NCBI RefSeq assembly: GCF_005144865.1
Contig: NZ_SWFM01000003.1
Span: 310,001-374,000, forward strand
Source: Guptibacillus hwajinpoensis
Lineage (GTDB): Bacteria; Bacillota; Bacilli; Bacillales; Guptibacillaceae
Length of the DNA stretch: 64,000 nt
Reading direction: 5' to 3'
Translations under genes and position numbers: made by a program
Shown here: one piece after another, positions 43,265 to 51,078 of the stretch
How positions within the stretch are numbered: position 1 is the stretch's first letter
How the letters are laid out: each line of letters begins with the position of its first letter
Notes under the pieces: model-generated
Told to the model about the DNA's origin: nothing
Seen by the model: the letters and a program-made list of their open reading frames with translations, nothing else
The model's database searches: none

Positions 43265-44014
43265 CTACTTCAATGGAAAACCTTTGTTCTCGAGAAACTT
43301 TTTCATATATGTTCGAACCGGAGTGGTTAATTTATTCGCCATAAGTGAAGACCATCCAGCTTTGCGTTGTCCACCCGTTCTAGCTTCGTAATAAGCGGAA
43401 ATCGTTTGATCGTATTCTCTTAAACTATCTTTAAACGCATCGTTATCCTGCTCGTATTCATCAACATGATAAATATTATCAAGCGGTAAACGAGGTTTTA
43501 CGTCGGGCTCTTGATCAGGATAGCCAACACTAAGCCCAAATAATGGAACAACATAATTCGGTAGGTTTAATAGTTCGCTAACCTCTTCAAGTGAATTCCG
43601 AATTCCTCCAATATAACAAATACCAAGACCCATCGATTCGGCCGCAACGCTAGTATTTTGAGCTGCTAGTGCAGCATCAATCAATCCAACCATAAACTTC
43701 TCAGTTGTTTGAGTTGTTTCTGTAATGGATGTCCCATGCATTTCAGCTGCGGCATGATGACGATGATAATCAGCGCAGAAAATAAAGAAATGACCATTTT
43801 TTTCAACGTAACTTTGTTCACCGGCTAGTTTGGCTAGCTTCTTCTTTTTCTCTTGATCCTTAACGCCTATAATTGAATACGCTTGGATGTAGCTCGATGT
43901 TGATGCAGCTTGAGCCGCTTTTACAAGCGTAAAGACCTGTTCATCAGTCAGCTGTTCATCTTTAAAAGCTCTAATCGAGCGATGAGCGAGCATGGTTTCA
44001 ATTGTTTGATTCAT
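43265..44014 (-). CDS. Oxygen-insensitive NADPH nitroreductase (NfsA/NfrA type)
   Basis: This is a 249-residue FMN-dependent nitroreductase. The family pattern is clear: MLAHRSIRAFKDEQLTDEQVF, QAASTSSYIQAYSIIGV, AALAAQNTSVAAESMGLGICYIGGIRN and VPLFGLSVGYPDQ. NfsA/NfrA enzymes reduce nitro compounds, quinones or flavins with NADPH. It starts four bases inside the yqgQ end, so it is coupled to yqgQ and precedes glcK by 30 bp. It is inserted between yqgQ and glcK compared with B. subtilis. Confidence 0.92.
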   Translation of the reverse strand: MNQTIETMLAHRSIRAFKDEQLTDEQVFTLVKAAQAASTSSYIQAYSIIGVKDQEKKKKLAKLAGEQSYVEKNGHFFIFCADYHRHHAAAEMHGTSITETTQTTEKFMVGLIDAALAAQNTSVAAESMGLGICYIGGIRNSLEEVSELLNLPNYVVPLFGLSVGYPDQEPDVKPRLPLDNIYHVDEYEQDNDAFKDSLREYDQTISAYYEARTGGQRKAGWSSLMANKLTTPVRTYMKKFLENKGFPLK

Positions 44015-44211
44015 GGTTTGTCTCTCTCCCTGCTGATTTCATTTCGAAGAATCATTTTAGCGACAAGATAATCATCTTGTTCAACCATTTTCATCTCATA
44101 AATCTCTTGAAGCTCTTCTTCCATTAATTCAAGATCGCCTAACCTATTCCCAGTATAGACAATCATACCAAATCGCTTTAAAAGCTGTTGTACATCAAAT
44201 ATTGTTTTCAT
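44011..44211 (-). CDS. yqgQ: YqgQ family protein (DUF910)
   Basis: This is a 66-residue soluble protein, helical, matching the YqgQ (DUF910) family, with FDVQQLLKRFGMIVYTGNR and MEEELQEIYEMKMV. The structure of B. subtilis YqgQ is a small three-helix bundle suggested to bind single-stranded nucleic acid. The function is unproven. The ATG at 44211 follows GGTGAGG. A GTG at 44223 is unsupported. It is the first gene of yqgQ-nitroreductase-glcK. Confidence 0.9.
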   Translation of the reverse strand: MKTIFDVQQLLKRFGMIVYTGNRLGDLELMEEELQEIYEMKMVEQDDYLVAKMILRNEISRERDKP

Positions 44212-44265
44212 TTTCCTCACCACACTTATTATAGCAATCCCTCACTGTAAAAAAAATGATTAAGC

Positions 44266-44307
44266 ACAAATAGAATGCATTCACCTCTATGAAGTGAATG
44301 CATTCTA
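44266..44307 (-). terminator. Probable terminator of the spoVAF-like gene
   Basis: A perfect 14-bp stem TAGAATGCATTCAC / GTGAATGCATTCTA (44271-44284 and 44294-44307) with a nine-base loop. The following minus-strand sequence (TTTGTGC) has only a short T run. Confidence 0.7.
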
Positions 44308-44310
44308 GAT

Positions 44311-45774
44311 TTAACGATCTGGATCTTTCGGGTGAAGCACAGTTGGTCTTCTGTTTTTAATTGGCATTGGAGAGCGGAAGATAACGTCTCTAAAGGCTCG
44401 ATAAGAGAATGGGATAAACGGCCAAAGATAAGGAATATGAAATGACTTTGTTCGGACCAAAAGAACCATCCAGAGTGTAAATCCAACAACAAATCCAGAT
44501 ACTCCAAAGACAGCCGTTAGGAGTAATAGAGCAAGTCGAAATAGTCGATTCGCAAGACTTAACTCATAAGAAGGAGTTGCAAATGTACCCATTGCAGCAA
44601 GCGCAAGATACAAAATAACTTCATTTATAAACAATCCAACTTCTACAGCAACTTGACCAATTAGAATAGCTGAAACAAGACCAAGCGCTGTCGCTAATGC
44701 GGATGGTGTATGTATCGTAGCCATCCGCAGAATATCAAGTCCTAATTCGATCAAAAGGAACTGCACAAATAGTGGGAGAGTGCCACTCTCATCAACTCCT
44801 ATAAACTGCATGTTCGAACCAAGTAACCTTGGATTTGTAGCAAACAAATACCAGAGAGGCAGAATGAAGATACCAATCCACACTGCAATAAATCTTACTA
44901 GTCTCATATATGCTCCAACCAAAGGCTTTTGTCTATATTCCTCAGCGTGCTGAAGGTGGTGCCAGAAGGTTGTAGGCGTTATTAATACACTAGGAGAACC
45001 ATCTACATAAATCAAAACATGCCCTTCATAAAGATGAATTGCTGCAGTATCAGGTCTTTCTGTGTACCTAACGAGTGGATATGGATTTAGTGGCCGTCCA
45101 CAAATAAACTCCTCAATCGTTTTTTCACCCATTGGTAAGCCGTCCGTATCAATCTTACTAACGGAATCTTTAATTTTTTTCACAATTTCCGGATCAGCTA
45201 TATCTTCAATATAACTGATACAAATATCCGTCTTTGATCTTCTGCCTACCTGCATGTATTCCATACGTAGTGTCTTATCTCTTACTCTTCTTCTCGTCAG
45301 TGATGTATTGAATATTATCGTTTCAACAAATCCATCCCGTGCCCCTCTCGTCACTCGTTCCAAATCTGGTTCTTGTGGACCTCGAACAGGATACGTTCTG
45401 GCATCAATCATAATAATTTCGCTCATACCCTCTACGACTAGTGCTGTAGGTCCTGCAAGCACTAAGTCCATAACAACATCAAGGTCCTTCTGCCTGTCAA
45501 TTTCCACATACGGGATATGAACTTTCATTAACTTTTCAAGAGGATCTGGTTCAAGCTGATCTGGTTCAAGTCTTGATAGAAGCTTCATCAAATAATGGAG
45601 AATATCATCTTTAACAAATCCATCTATTAAAAACATAGCCATTTTTCTTCCTGCATACTCTAGATCAAGCTGAATAACATCAAAGCTTTTTTCTACGCCG
45701 AGCTCATTATGTAGAAAATCTATATTCTTCTCAAAAGACTGACTAACTGGATGAATTATTTTTTTATCAGACAT
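44311..45774 (-). CDS. spoVAF: GerA-family spore membrane protein, SpoVAF-like
   Basis: This is a 487-residue protein of the GerABKA/SpoVAF family. A large N-terminal soluble region (about 1-280, with ERVTRGARDGFVETIIFNT and TRRRVRDKTLRMEYMQVGRRSKTD) is followed by four to six membrane helices (about 290-312, 335-350, 365-395 and 410-455). Residues such as HLYEGHVLIYVDGSPSVLITPTTFWHH and LGTFATPSYELSLANRL-like ATPSYELSLANR fit SpoVAF better than germinant-receptor A subunits. SpoVAF acts with the SpoVA DPA channel in germination. The gene stands alone, without other spoVA genes, so it might be a paralogue outside the spoVA operon. Confidence 0.85.
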   Translation of the reverse strand: MSDKKIIHPVSQSFEKNIDFLHNELGVEKSFDVIQLDLEYAGRKMAMFLIDGFVKDDILHYLMKLLSRLEPDQLEPDPLEKLMKVHIPYVEIDRQKDLDVVMDLVLAGPTALVVEGMSEIIMIDARTYPVRGPQEPDLERVTRGARDGFVETIIFNTSLTRRRVRDKTLRMEYMQVGRRSKTDICISYIEDIADPEIVKKIKDSVSKIDTDGLPMGEKTIEEFICGRPLNPYPLVRYTERPDTAAIHLYEGHVLIYVDGSPSVLITPTTFWHHLQHAEEYRQKPLVGAYMRLVRFIAVWIGIFILPLWYLFATNPRLLGSNMQFIGVDESGTLPLFVQFLLIELGLDILRMATIHTPSALATALGLVSAILIGQVAVEVGLFINEVILYLALAAMGTFATPSYELSLANRLFRLALLLLTAVFGVSGFVVGFTLWMVLLVRTKSFHIPYLWPFIPFSYRAFRDVIFRSPMPIKNRRPTVLHPKDPDR

Positions 45775-45842
45775 AGATCCCCCTCCTCATATCCATCATT
45801 CACCATTCTTTACCATTGCATACCTGCTGAATAATTGGGCAC

Positions 45843-45876
45843 AAAAAAGCCAGCCTCATGAATGAGACTGGCTTTC
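45843..45876 (-). terminator. Terminator of the M42 peptidase gene
   Basis: AAAGCCAG-CTCA and TGAG-CTGGCTTT arms (one mismatch, four-base loop) followed by TTTTTTGTGC on the minus strand, seven bases after the stop. Confidence 0.88.
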
Positions 45877-45882
45877 CGAAAT

Positions 45883-46935
45883 TCAATCAATCATTGATGA
45901 TTGAAGATATTTATAAATCAAATTAGCTGTATGCAACATTGAATCCTGATGCGTGCGTTCGTATGCGTGTGAAGCATCAATTCCTGGTCCAATTAAGGCA
46001 TGGCGGACGTCTGCACCTGCTCGAATCGCAGCAGAAGCATCTGAACCATAGTAAGGATAAATATCCAACTTATAAGCGATATTAAACTCTTCTGCCAGGC
46101 TAACAAGATGCTTACGCAAACGATAATGATAGGGACCGCTTGAATCTTTTGCACAAATGGACACCGTATATTCATCTGAAGATTGACCGTCACCAAGTGC
46201 TCCCATATCAACCGCTATGTATTCAACTGTTTCTTCCGGAATATTTGAATTTCCGCCGTAACCGATTTCTTCATTGTTTGAGATCAAAAAATGCGTAGTA
46301 TATGGAAGAGTAATATTGTCTTCTTTTAGTTTTTTAATATTTGCGAGCAATAGTGCAACACTTGCTTTGTCATCAAGGTGTCGCGATTTAATGAATCCGC
46401 TCTCTGTTAGTTGTACTCGTGGGTCAAATGCAATGAAATCACCAACGCGAATACCAAGTTTTTCAACATCTTCTACCGAGAATACACGCTCATCCAGGCG
46501 AACTTCCATATTCTGCTCATCACGTTTTACATCGCCATTATTTTTGTACACGTGAACAGATGTCTGATGCAAAAGAATTGTGCCTGTATAACGCTTCCCA
46601 GTCGAAGTAACGATTTCACAGTACTCTCCTTCAATAGCGTTAAAGCGAAATCCTCCAATTAGAGAAAGGCGAAGACGACCGTCACTTTTAATTTCTTTAA
46701 CCATTGCACCGAGGGTATCCACATGTGCAGTTAACATGCGATGCTTAGAAGCATCAGCACCTTCAATCGTCGCAATAAGTCCACCCTTATTATTTCGGTA
46801 TGTTGGGACGTTAAGTTCCTGCATTCTACCTTCTACCCAACTAATTACTTCATCAGTAAAGCCAGACGGACTTGGAATACGCACTAAATCCCTTGTTGTG
46901 TTTAGAAGCTCTTCTGCTTGAAAATAGTCATTCAT
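45883..46935 (-). CDS. yhfE: M42 family metallopeptidase, YhfE-like
   Basis: This is a 350-residue di-zinc aminopeptidase of the M42 family (tetrahedral aminopeptidase/glutamyl aminopeptidase type). Metal ligands and catalytic residues are visible in LTAHVDTLGAMV (His, Asp), KSRHLDDKASVALL (Asp), SNNEEIGYGGNSN (catalytic and bridging Glu), AVDMGALGDG (Asp) and DASHAYERTH (His). The sequence strongly resembles B. subtilis YhfE. The ATG at 46935 is nine bases after GAGAGG. An ATG at 46944 abuts it. It probably degrades small peptides in the cytosol. It stands divergent to the next gene. Confidence 0.92.
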   Translation of the reverse strand: MNDYFQAEELLNTTRDLVRIPSPSGFTDEVISWVEGRMQELNVPTYRNNKGGLIATIEGADASKHRMLTAHVDTLGAMVKEIKSDGRLRLSLIGGFRFNAIEGEYCEIVTSTGKRYTGTILLHQTSVHVYKNNGDVKRDEQNMEVRLDERVFSVEDVEKLGIRVGDFIAFDPRVQLTESGFIKSRHLDDKASVALLLANIKKLKEDNITLPYTTHFLISNNEEIGYGGNSNIPEETVEYIAVDMGALGDGQSSDEYTVSICAKDSSGPYHYRLRKHLVSLAEEFNIAYKLDIYPYYGSDASAAIRAGADVRHALIGPGIDASHAYERTHQDSMLHTANLIYKYLQSSMID

Positions 46936-47045
46936 TGCATTCATCCTCTCTTTAGGCTTAATCTCGTTCATTGTTATTCCCTCTTCATAAATTGGCTTTA
47001 AGCATCATAAATATGATGACAAGCTTAATGATTTGGAGGTTTGGG

Positions 47046-47936
47046 ATGATCAAAAAAGTACAATACACGATAATGTTAGGAATGATTGGAGTTTTTGCTC
47101 TCATCCTTGTTAACACAAATAATAATCCTGTTCGAGAGTCATTTACGTATTTCCCTCCCGATCCAGACGTCTCATTTATATCAGCAAATACTTCTCTATC
47201 TATTCTAACGCAGGAAGATGAAGATGAATACACCTTGAATTGGAAGTCAGAATCTACTCTTAGTGAAGTAGCCTACCTTCGCCAGGATCTATCTTTTCTA
47301 TATGAAGAAGGTCGCTTAATTGATACGATCTCCACATGGAAAGAAAATACGGCTACGATTCTCCAAAAAGAGAAATTCACTAGCGAAGACAGCGGTCATT
47401 ATGAGGCAATCAGCTATCATTATGGTGAAATTCATTACCCTAACGACATCATTAGAAGTGCACAGGAAATGAGTTATGATCAACTCTATGTGATCGACTC
47501 ACCGATGACCCCACTTGAATCATTTAAAAAAGCAACAAATGAGGAAGAAAAAGAATGGGAATATATCCTTGACCATGCGATGATTCAACAATCACAATTG
47601 ATTTTCAAAGCCATGATAACAGAATATAAGATTCATCCCGAAGACTACTACATCATCCCTTTAACGTCTCTTTACCTTTATAAAGATAAACCTCTACCTG
47701 GTTTATCTATGAACCAGACAACAGACGTAATCGGGGGGATATGGGAGGGGCTTTATAAGAATTATTTTCTCGGAATTGAGACAACAGGAGGACAAACTGA
47801 ATCACCAATAGGCAGCACGATTCCTATTATCTTACTCCATAAGCAATCCCCATACCTCCTGGTTTTATTCCAAAGTAAGAGCGGAAGAAATATTGAGCTC
47901 ATTCAATATCTCAATGAGCCTATTTTAGATAGATAG
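47046..47936 (+). CDS. Membrane-anchored protein of unknown family
   Basis: This is a 296-residue protein. It has one N-terminal membrane helix (about residues 8-23, after MIKKVQ) and an extracytoplasmic, acidic domain (FPPDPDVSFISANTSL onward). No catalytic motif, lipobox or repeat was recognised. The middle is rich in Glu, Ile and Tyr, and the C-terminal part has PIILLHKQSPYLLVLFQSK. The ATG at 47046 follows GGAGGTTTGGG. The frame ends at a TAG that lies two bases before the start of an old dispersed-element copy (47938), so the original C-terminus may have been altered. The function is unknown. Confidence 0.75.
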   Translation: MIKKVQYTIMLGMIGVFALILVNTNNNPVRESFTYFPPDPDVSFISANTSLSILTQEDEDEYTLNWKSESTLSEVAYLRQDLSFLYEEGRLIDTISTWKENTATILQKEKFTSEDSGHYEAISYHYGEIHYPNDIIRSAQEMSYDQLYVIDSPMTPLESFKKATNEEEKEWEYILDHAMIQQSQLIFKAMITEYKIHPEDYYIIPLTSLYLYKDKPLPGLSMNQTTDVIGGIWEGLYKNYFLGIETTGGQTESPIGSTIPIILLHKQSPYLLVLFQSKSGRNIELIQYLNEPILDR

Positions 47937-47937
47937 A

Positions 47938-48248
47938 GCTCCAATCAACTTTGATGTGTAATTTTTCATATAAAAACCTTATCAAAACAACCATCTTATA
48001 GAAAGGCTCTTTTCGCAAACATTGTTGCTATAAGAGTGAGGGATTTCCGCTCCAGGATGCTCGCTTTCCTTGGTGCGGGCGGTGAGCCTCCTCGGCGCAC
48101 AAAAACATTGCGCCTGTGGGGTCTCACCTGTCCCGCTAGTCCCGCAGGAGTCGAGCACCTTCCGCTCCAATCAGCCATGTTTGATTTTTTATAAAAAAAT
48201 ACTTTTAAAAGCAACAATCTTAGAGAAAAGAGCCTATAGAAAAGAGCC
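47938..48248. repeat. Copy C, older dispersed-element fragment split by copy D
   Basis: From 47938 the sequence GCTCCAATCA followed by a T-rich stretch, ATAAAAACC, CAAAACAACCATCTTATAGAAA (to 48004) and AGAGCC (48243-48248) aligns with the right half of copy D (GCTCCAATCAG ... AAAGCAACAATCTTAGAGAAAAGAGCC). The right end is interrupted six bases from its terminus by copy D. No left half is present. It begins two bases after the stop codon of the preceding gene. Confidence 0.7.
48005..48234. repeat. Copy D, complete 230-bp GGCT-ended dispersed element with target duplication
   Basis: The termini 48005-48037 (GGCTCTTTTCGCAAACATTG...) and 48201-48234 (... GAAAAGAGCC) are inverted repeats; 22 of the first 25 bases match. 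An 8-bp direct repeat TATAGAAA flanks it (47997-48004 and 48235-48242). The interior has two direct repeats TTCCGCTCCA (48045-48054 and 48160-48169) enclosing a GC-rich hairpin (GCGGGCGGTGAG ... CTCACCTGTCCCGC). It has no coding capacity, so it is a MITE-like non-autonomous element. The GGCTCTTT end and 8-bp duplication suggest mobilisation by an ISL3-type transposase (inference). Confidence 0.82.
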
Positions 48249-48266
48249 AAAAAGAAAGTTCTATTT

Positions 48267-48971
48267 TTAAACACGTAGAAGATTCAACAAATGTTGGTAT
48301 GTAGAAACTTCAGGAACGTGTTTAATGGACTGTTCAATTTGCTCATTTCGTGAATTAAAATAAATGGTATCGAAGCCAGCTTCTATAGCTGGCTCTATGT
48401 CATGCTCCCATGTATCACCTATGTACAGGTAACGCCCCTCCTCTTTCCTCACATAGTTGAAGAAATCAATTTCCGGCTTAGCTAGACCGACTTCCTCTGA
48501 AATAAATATATTTTCTCTTGGAAACCACTGTAACATGCGAAGCGCTTCTATTTTTGCCATTTGAGTTTGCTTTCGACCATTTGTAATGATACCTAAGTGA
48601 ATGTTTCTAAGTTGAAGACGAGATAACAGAAGAGAAGCTTTTGAATAAAGTTCTGCATAAGACGCCACCTTTAATTGATATTCTCTCTGGAATGCGAGAG
48701 CTTCTTCTTCTGAACATGATAAATCAAATTCTTCGTTCGCTTTGCAATAGCGTTGAATTTGATAAGTACCCCTTGACCACTTTCCATTCTCGTAATTCTC
48801 CCAGAATTGGTCACAATATCTTTTAAATACATTAAACCACTGAGCTGGTGAAATTTCAGAACCTTTTCTATCAAGCATTTCCTTTGCACAATGCTTGATG
48901 GTTTTTTGAAAAGCTAGTTCATGATCATAAAGCGTATTATCTAAATCAAAATATATATGTGTCCACTTCAT
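48267..48971 (-). CDS. HAD superfamily hydrolase (YjjG-like)
   Basis: This is a 234-residue haloacid dehalogenase-type phosphatase. Motif I is YFDLDNTLYD (nucleophile Asp), motif II LGIITNGRKQTQ, motif III the Lys in EEVGLAKPEIDFF, and motif IV YIGDTWEHDI. The helical cap (about residues 20-95) and the overall plan resemble YjjG/nucleotidase-like HADs. The substrate is unknown. It ends 19 bases from a dispersed element. The ATG at 48971 has a modest ribosome binding site (GGTGGTG). Confidence 0.87.
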   Translation of the reverse strand: MKWTHIYFDLDNTLYDHELAFQKTIKHCAKEMLDRKGSEISPAQWFNVFKRYCDQFWENYENGKWSRGTYQIQRYCKANEEFDLSCSEEEALAFQREYQLKVASYAELYSKASLLLSRLQLRNIHLGIITNGRKQTQMAKIEALRMLQWFPRENIFISEEVGLAKPEIDFFNYVRKEEGRYLYIGDTWEHDIEPAIEAGFDTIYFNSRNEQIEQSIKHVPEVSTYQHLLNLLRV

Positions 48972-49047
48972 TTATCACACCACCTCCATACACCAATCGA
49001 CCTTTCGTTTACCATATTATTCTAACCCTTCCACCTGCTTAATAAAA

Positions 49048-49076
49048 GTAAAAAACCTCTCCACGATGGAGAGGTT
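49048..49076 (-). terminator. Terminator after the 57-residue ORF
   Basis: AACCTCTCC / GGAGAGGTT (49054-49062 and 49068-49076) with a five-base loop and six T following on the minus strand. It starts at the stop codon of the small ORF, supporting that ORF as the last gene of the nhaC transcript. Confidence 0.9.
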
Positions 49077-49249
49077 CAAGACAAAAAGGATGTGAAAAGC
49101 TTTTTTCTTATCCCAGGTACCTTCAAGGTGTTTCCAACAACAAAGCGTCTTATAACGGCTATACCCAGCACCCCATTAAGAATCCGATAACGGTATTCAT
49201 AGATCACTACGAGCAAAGATAATATCACAATGAGTTTCGATATTCTCAT
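49076..49249 (-). CDS. Small single-pass membrane protein downstream of nhaC
   Basis: This is a 57-residue ORF. It starts with ATG (49249) behind a perfect AGGAGGATTCTT and ends exactly at an intrinsic terminator. Residues 5-17 (KLIVILSLLVVIY) are a membrane helix. The rest is basic and moderately hydrophobic (YEYRYRILNG, VIRRFVVGNT, PGIRKKLF). It follows nhaC by 54 bases in the same direction and so is probably co-transcribed under the T-box. The family was not recognised. It could be a small accessory subunit or regulator of the transporter. Confidence 0.72.
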   Translation of the reverse strand: MRISKLIVILSLLVVIYEYRYRILNGVLGIAVIRRFVVGNTLKVPGIRKKLFTSFLS

Positions 49250-49303
49250 AAGAATCCTCCTGAAAAAGTACTTTAGTTCTACTGTTTACAGGAGGGTTCT
49301 TTT

Positions 49304-50689
49304 TTATCCATTTTTTATAGGTGACGCTTTACGCATCTTAAAATCATTCCAATATCCTAGAATGATTGTAAATATAGGTGACAACCATAGAAATATTGCA
49401 AAAGGAAGATAGCTCAGTACTGATACTCCTAGAGTTTCAGCAAAAAACGCTCCTGAAACTCCCCATGGTATCAGTGGATTCACTAATGTTCCAGCATCTT
49501 CAAGCGTACGAGATAAGTACTTACGATCTACACCTGCTTTATCATAAAAAGGTTCAAACGTTTGACCTGGAAGGAGAATAGATAAATACTGCTCCCCAGT
49601 TAGCAGGTTGACACCAATGGAAGAGCCGGCTGTTGCAGAAATTAAATGTCCTCTTCTACTAAGAAGTTTAGTTAGTCCACTCATTAGCGATTGAATGATC
49701 CCCATGACTTGAAGAACGCCACCTAATGCAAGAGCTAGAACAATAAGGGAAACGCTCCACATCATAGATTGAAGCCCGCCTCTGTTAATAATGCCATTAA
49801 CAAGGTCACTGGATGTCTCACTTACAAAACCATTTTGCATAGTAGAAAGAATACTTGTGGCAGAGTACACACTTTGAGTTAATACGGCCACAACAATTCC
49901 AGCTAAGAGTCCAGCAAATAAGGTAAGCAGTACAGGTACCCGACGCACAGCAAGTACAAGTACAATTAAAGGAGGAATTAACGTCCAGATCGATAAGTTA
50001 AATTCACTCTTTAATACCTTAATCGCATTCTGCATATCCTCGGGATTAACCGAAGTTGATAAGTTCTTGCTCATCATGAAGAAGAAGATAACCGTCACGA
50101 TGATAGCTGGGATTGTTGTTCTCATCATATGACGAATATGGGTGAACAGATCTACTTTTGCTACGGCTGGAGCAAAATTCGTGGTATCTGAAAGAGGAGA
50201 CATTTTGTCCCCAAAACATGCTCCAGATATAACAGCTCCTGCAGCAAGTGCAGGGTTTACTCCCATCGCTGATCCAATTCCCATCATCGCGATTCCGATC
50301 GTACCTATTGTCGTGAAGGAACTGCCAGTAAAACTGGATACGATAATCGTCACAATAAGTGCGCTAATTAAAAACCACTCTGGTTGAATAAACTGAAGAC
50401 CACCATATAATAATGTTGGAACCGTCCCGCTTTGCATCCAAACTGAAATCATCATACCTACAATAAACAAAATTAATATTGGTTTTAGTCCAGTCGTTAT
50501 ACTTTCAAGAAGTCCTTTCTCAATTGTTTCCCACTTCATTCCGAGTAATAAGCCAAGTATACCCATTCCTACAATACCAGCGAGCAATGGCATATGTGGC
50601 TCTACTTTTAATACGATGATACTAAAAAGCATCCAGCTCATCAGAAGCGCGATTACAGTTAGCGCCATAGAAAATGATAATTTCTTCAA
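49304..50689 (-). CDS. nhaC: NhaC family antiporter / putative amino acid transporter
   Basis: This is a 461-residue polytopic membrane protein with about 11-12 hydrophobic helices. NhaC-family residues include GACFGDKMSPLSDTTNFAPA, TTIGTIGIAMMGIGSAMG, GVNLLTGEQYLSILLPGQ and LEDAGTLVNPLIPWGVSG. Characterised NhaC proteins exchange Na+ and H+ (or malate/lactate). A T-box leader in front indicates control by an uncharged tRNA, so this member may transport an amino acid, probably tyrosine, as proposed for T-box-linked yheL-type genes. The start is a TTG at 50689, seven bases after AGGGAGAG. A TTG at 50707 is less well placed. Confidence 0.88.
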   Translation of the reverse strand: MKKLSFSMALTVIALLMSWMLFSIIVLKVEPHMPLLAGIVGMGILGLLLGMKWETIEKGLLESITTGLKPILILFIVGMMISVWMQSGTVPTLLYGGLQFIQPEWFLISALIVTIIVSSFTGSSFTTIGTIGIAMMGIGSAMGVNPALAAGAVISGACFGDKMSPLSDTTNFAPAVAKVDLFTHIRHMMRTTIPAIIVTVIFFFMMSKNLSTSVNPEDMQNAIKVLKSEFNLSIWTLIPPLIVLVLAVRRVPVLLTLFAGLLAGIVVAVLTQSVYSATSILSTMQNGFVSETSSDLVNGIINRGGLQSMMWSVSLIVLALALGGVLQVMGIIQSLMSGLTKLLSRRGHLISATAGSSIGVNLLTGEQYLSILLPGQTFEPFYDKAGVDRKYLSRTLEDAGTLVNPLIPWGVSGAFFAETLGVSVLSYLPFAIFLWLSPIFTIILGYWNDFKMRKASPIKNG

Positions 50690-50753
50690 TTGCTTTCTCT
50701 CCCTCAATCTATGTTGTCCTATCTATAGTGTTGCTTTCTCTTTACTACTCCAT

Positions 50754-50781
50754 TAAAAAAAGCCCTTCATTAATTGAAGGG
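50754..50781 (-). terminator. T-box-controlled terminator before nhaC
   Basis: CCCTTCA / TGAAGGG arms with a short AT loop (about 50763-50781) followed by TTTTTTT on the minus strand. The 5' arm overlaps the antiterminator region after the T-box, so uncharged tRNA should allow read-through. Confidence 0.9.
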
Positions 50782-50960
50782 ACGAACGAATTCGCGGTAC
50801 CACCCTTTTTGACAGTGTAAACTGTCCACCTTAAATCCTCTATAGCGGGAGGACCCGACAAAGTTCATTAGACGTAAATTCACTTCTAGATGCCCTGATT
50901 CACACCATCCATCAGGTCTCTGCTACTGCTCTCTTAGAAGTTACTCCTCTAAATCATCAC
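50754..50960 (-). promoter_or_regulatory. T-box riboswitch upstream of nhaC, probable tyrosine specifier
   Basis: The minus strand contains the T-box core AAGGGTGGTACCGCG (50793-50807). Further upstream is Stem I: AGTA and CTTCTA on the 5' side, pairing with TAGAAG and GAA on the 3' side, the classic specifier-loop frame. After GAA comes TTTACG. TAC (50874-50876), followed by a purine, is the best specifier (Tyr). TTA (Leu) is the alternative. The antiterminator bulge TGGT would pair with a tRNA whose discriminator is A. A terminator follows at 50754-50781. Confidence 0.93.
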
Positions 50961-51042
50961 TTTCATACTTTTATGCTTTTGCGCGTTTAAGTAACATTGT
51001 TATTCTATAACCGATCTGTATCTCTGTCAAGATCTATTCGTT

Positions 51043-51078
51043 TACAGAAAATGCATCAGCCATAAGGCTGATGCATTT
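51043..51078 (-). terminator. Terminator of the yqgN-DUF92-mobA-moeB operon
   Basis: AAATGCATCAGCC / GGCTGATGCATTT (51049-51061 and 51066-51078) with a four-base loop directly after the moeB/thiF stop. The minus strand continues TTCTGTAAACG, a weak T run. Confidence 0.8.

Noticed and set aside
44266..44307. Attachment-site or small RNA interpretation of the long perfect stem
   Set aside because: It sits just after the spoVAF-like gene in the position of a terminator. Nothing else supports another role.
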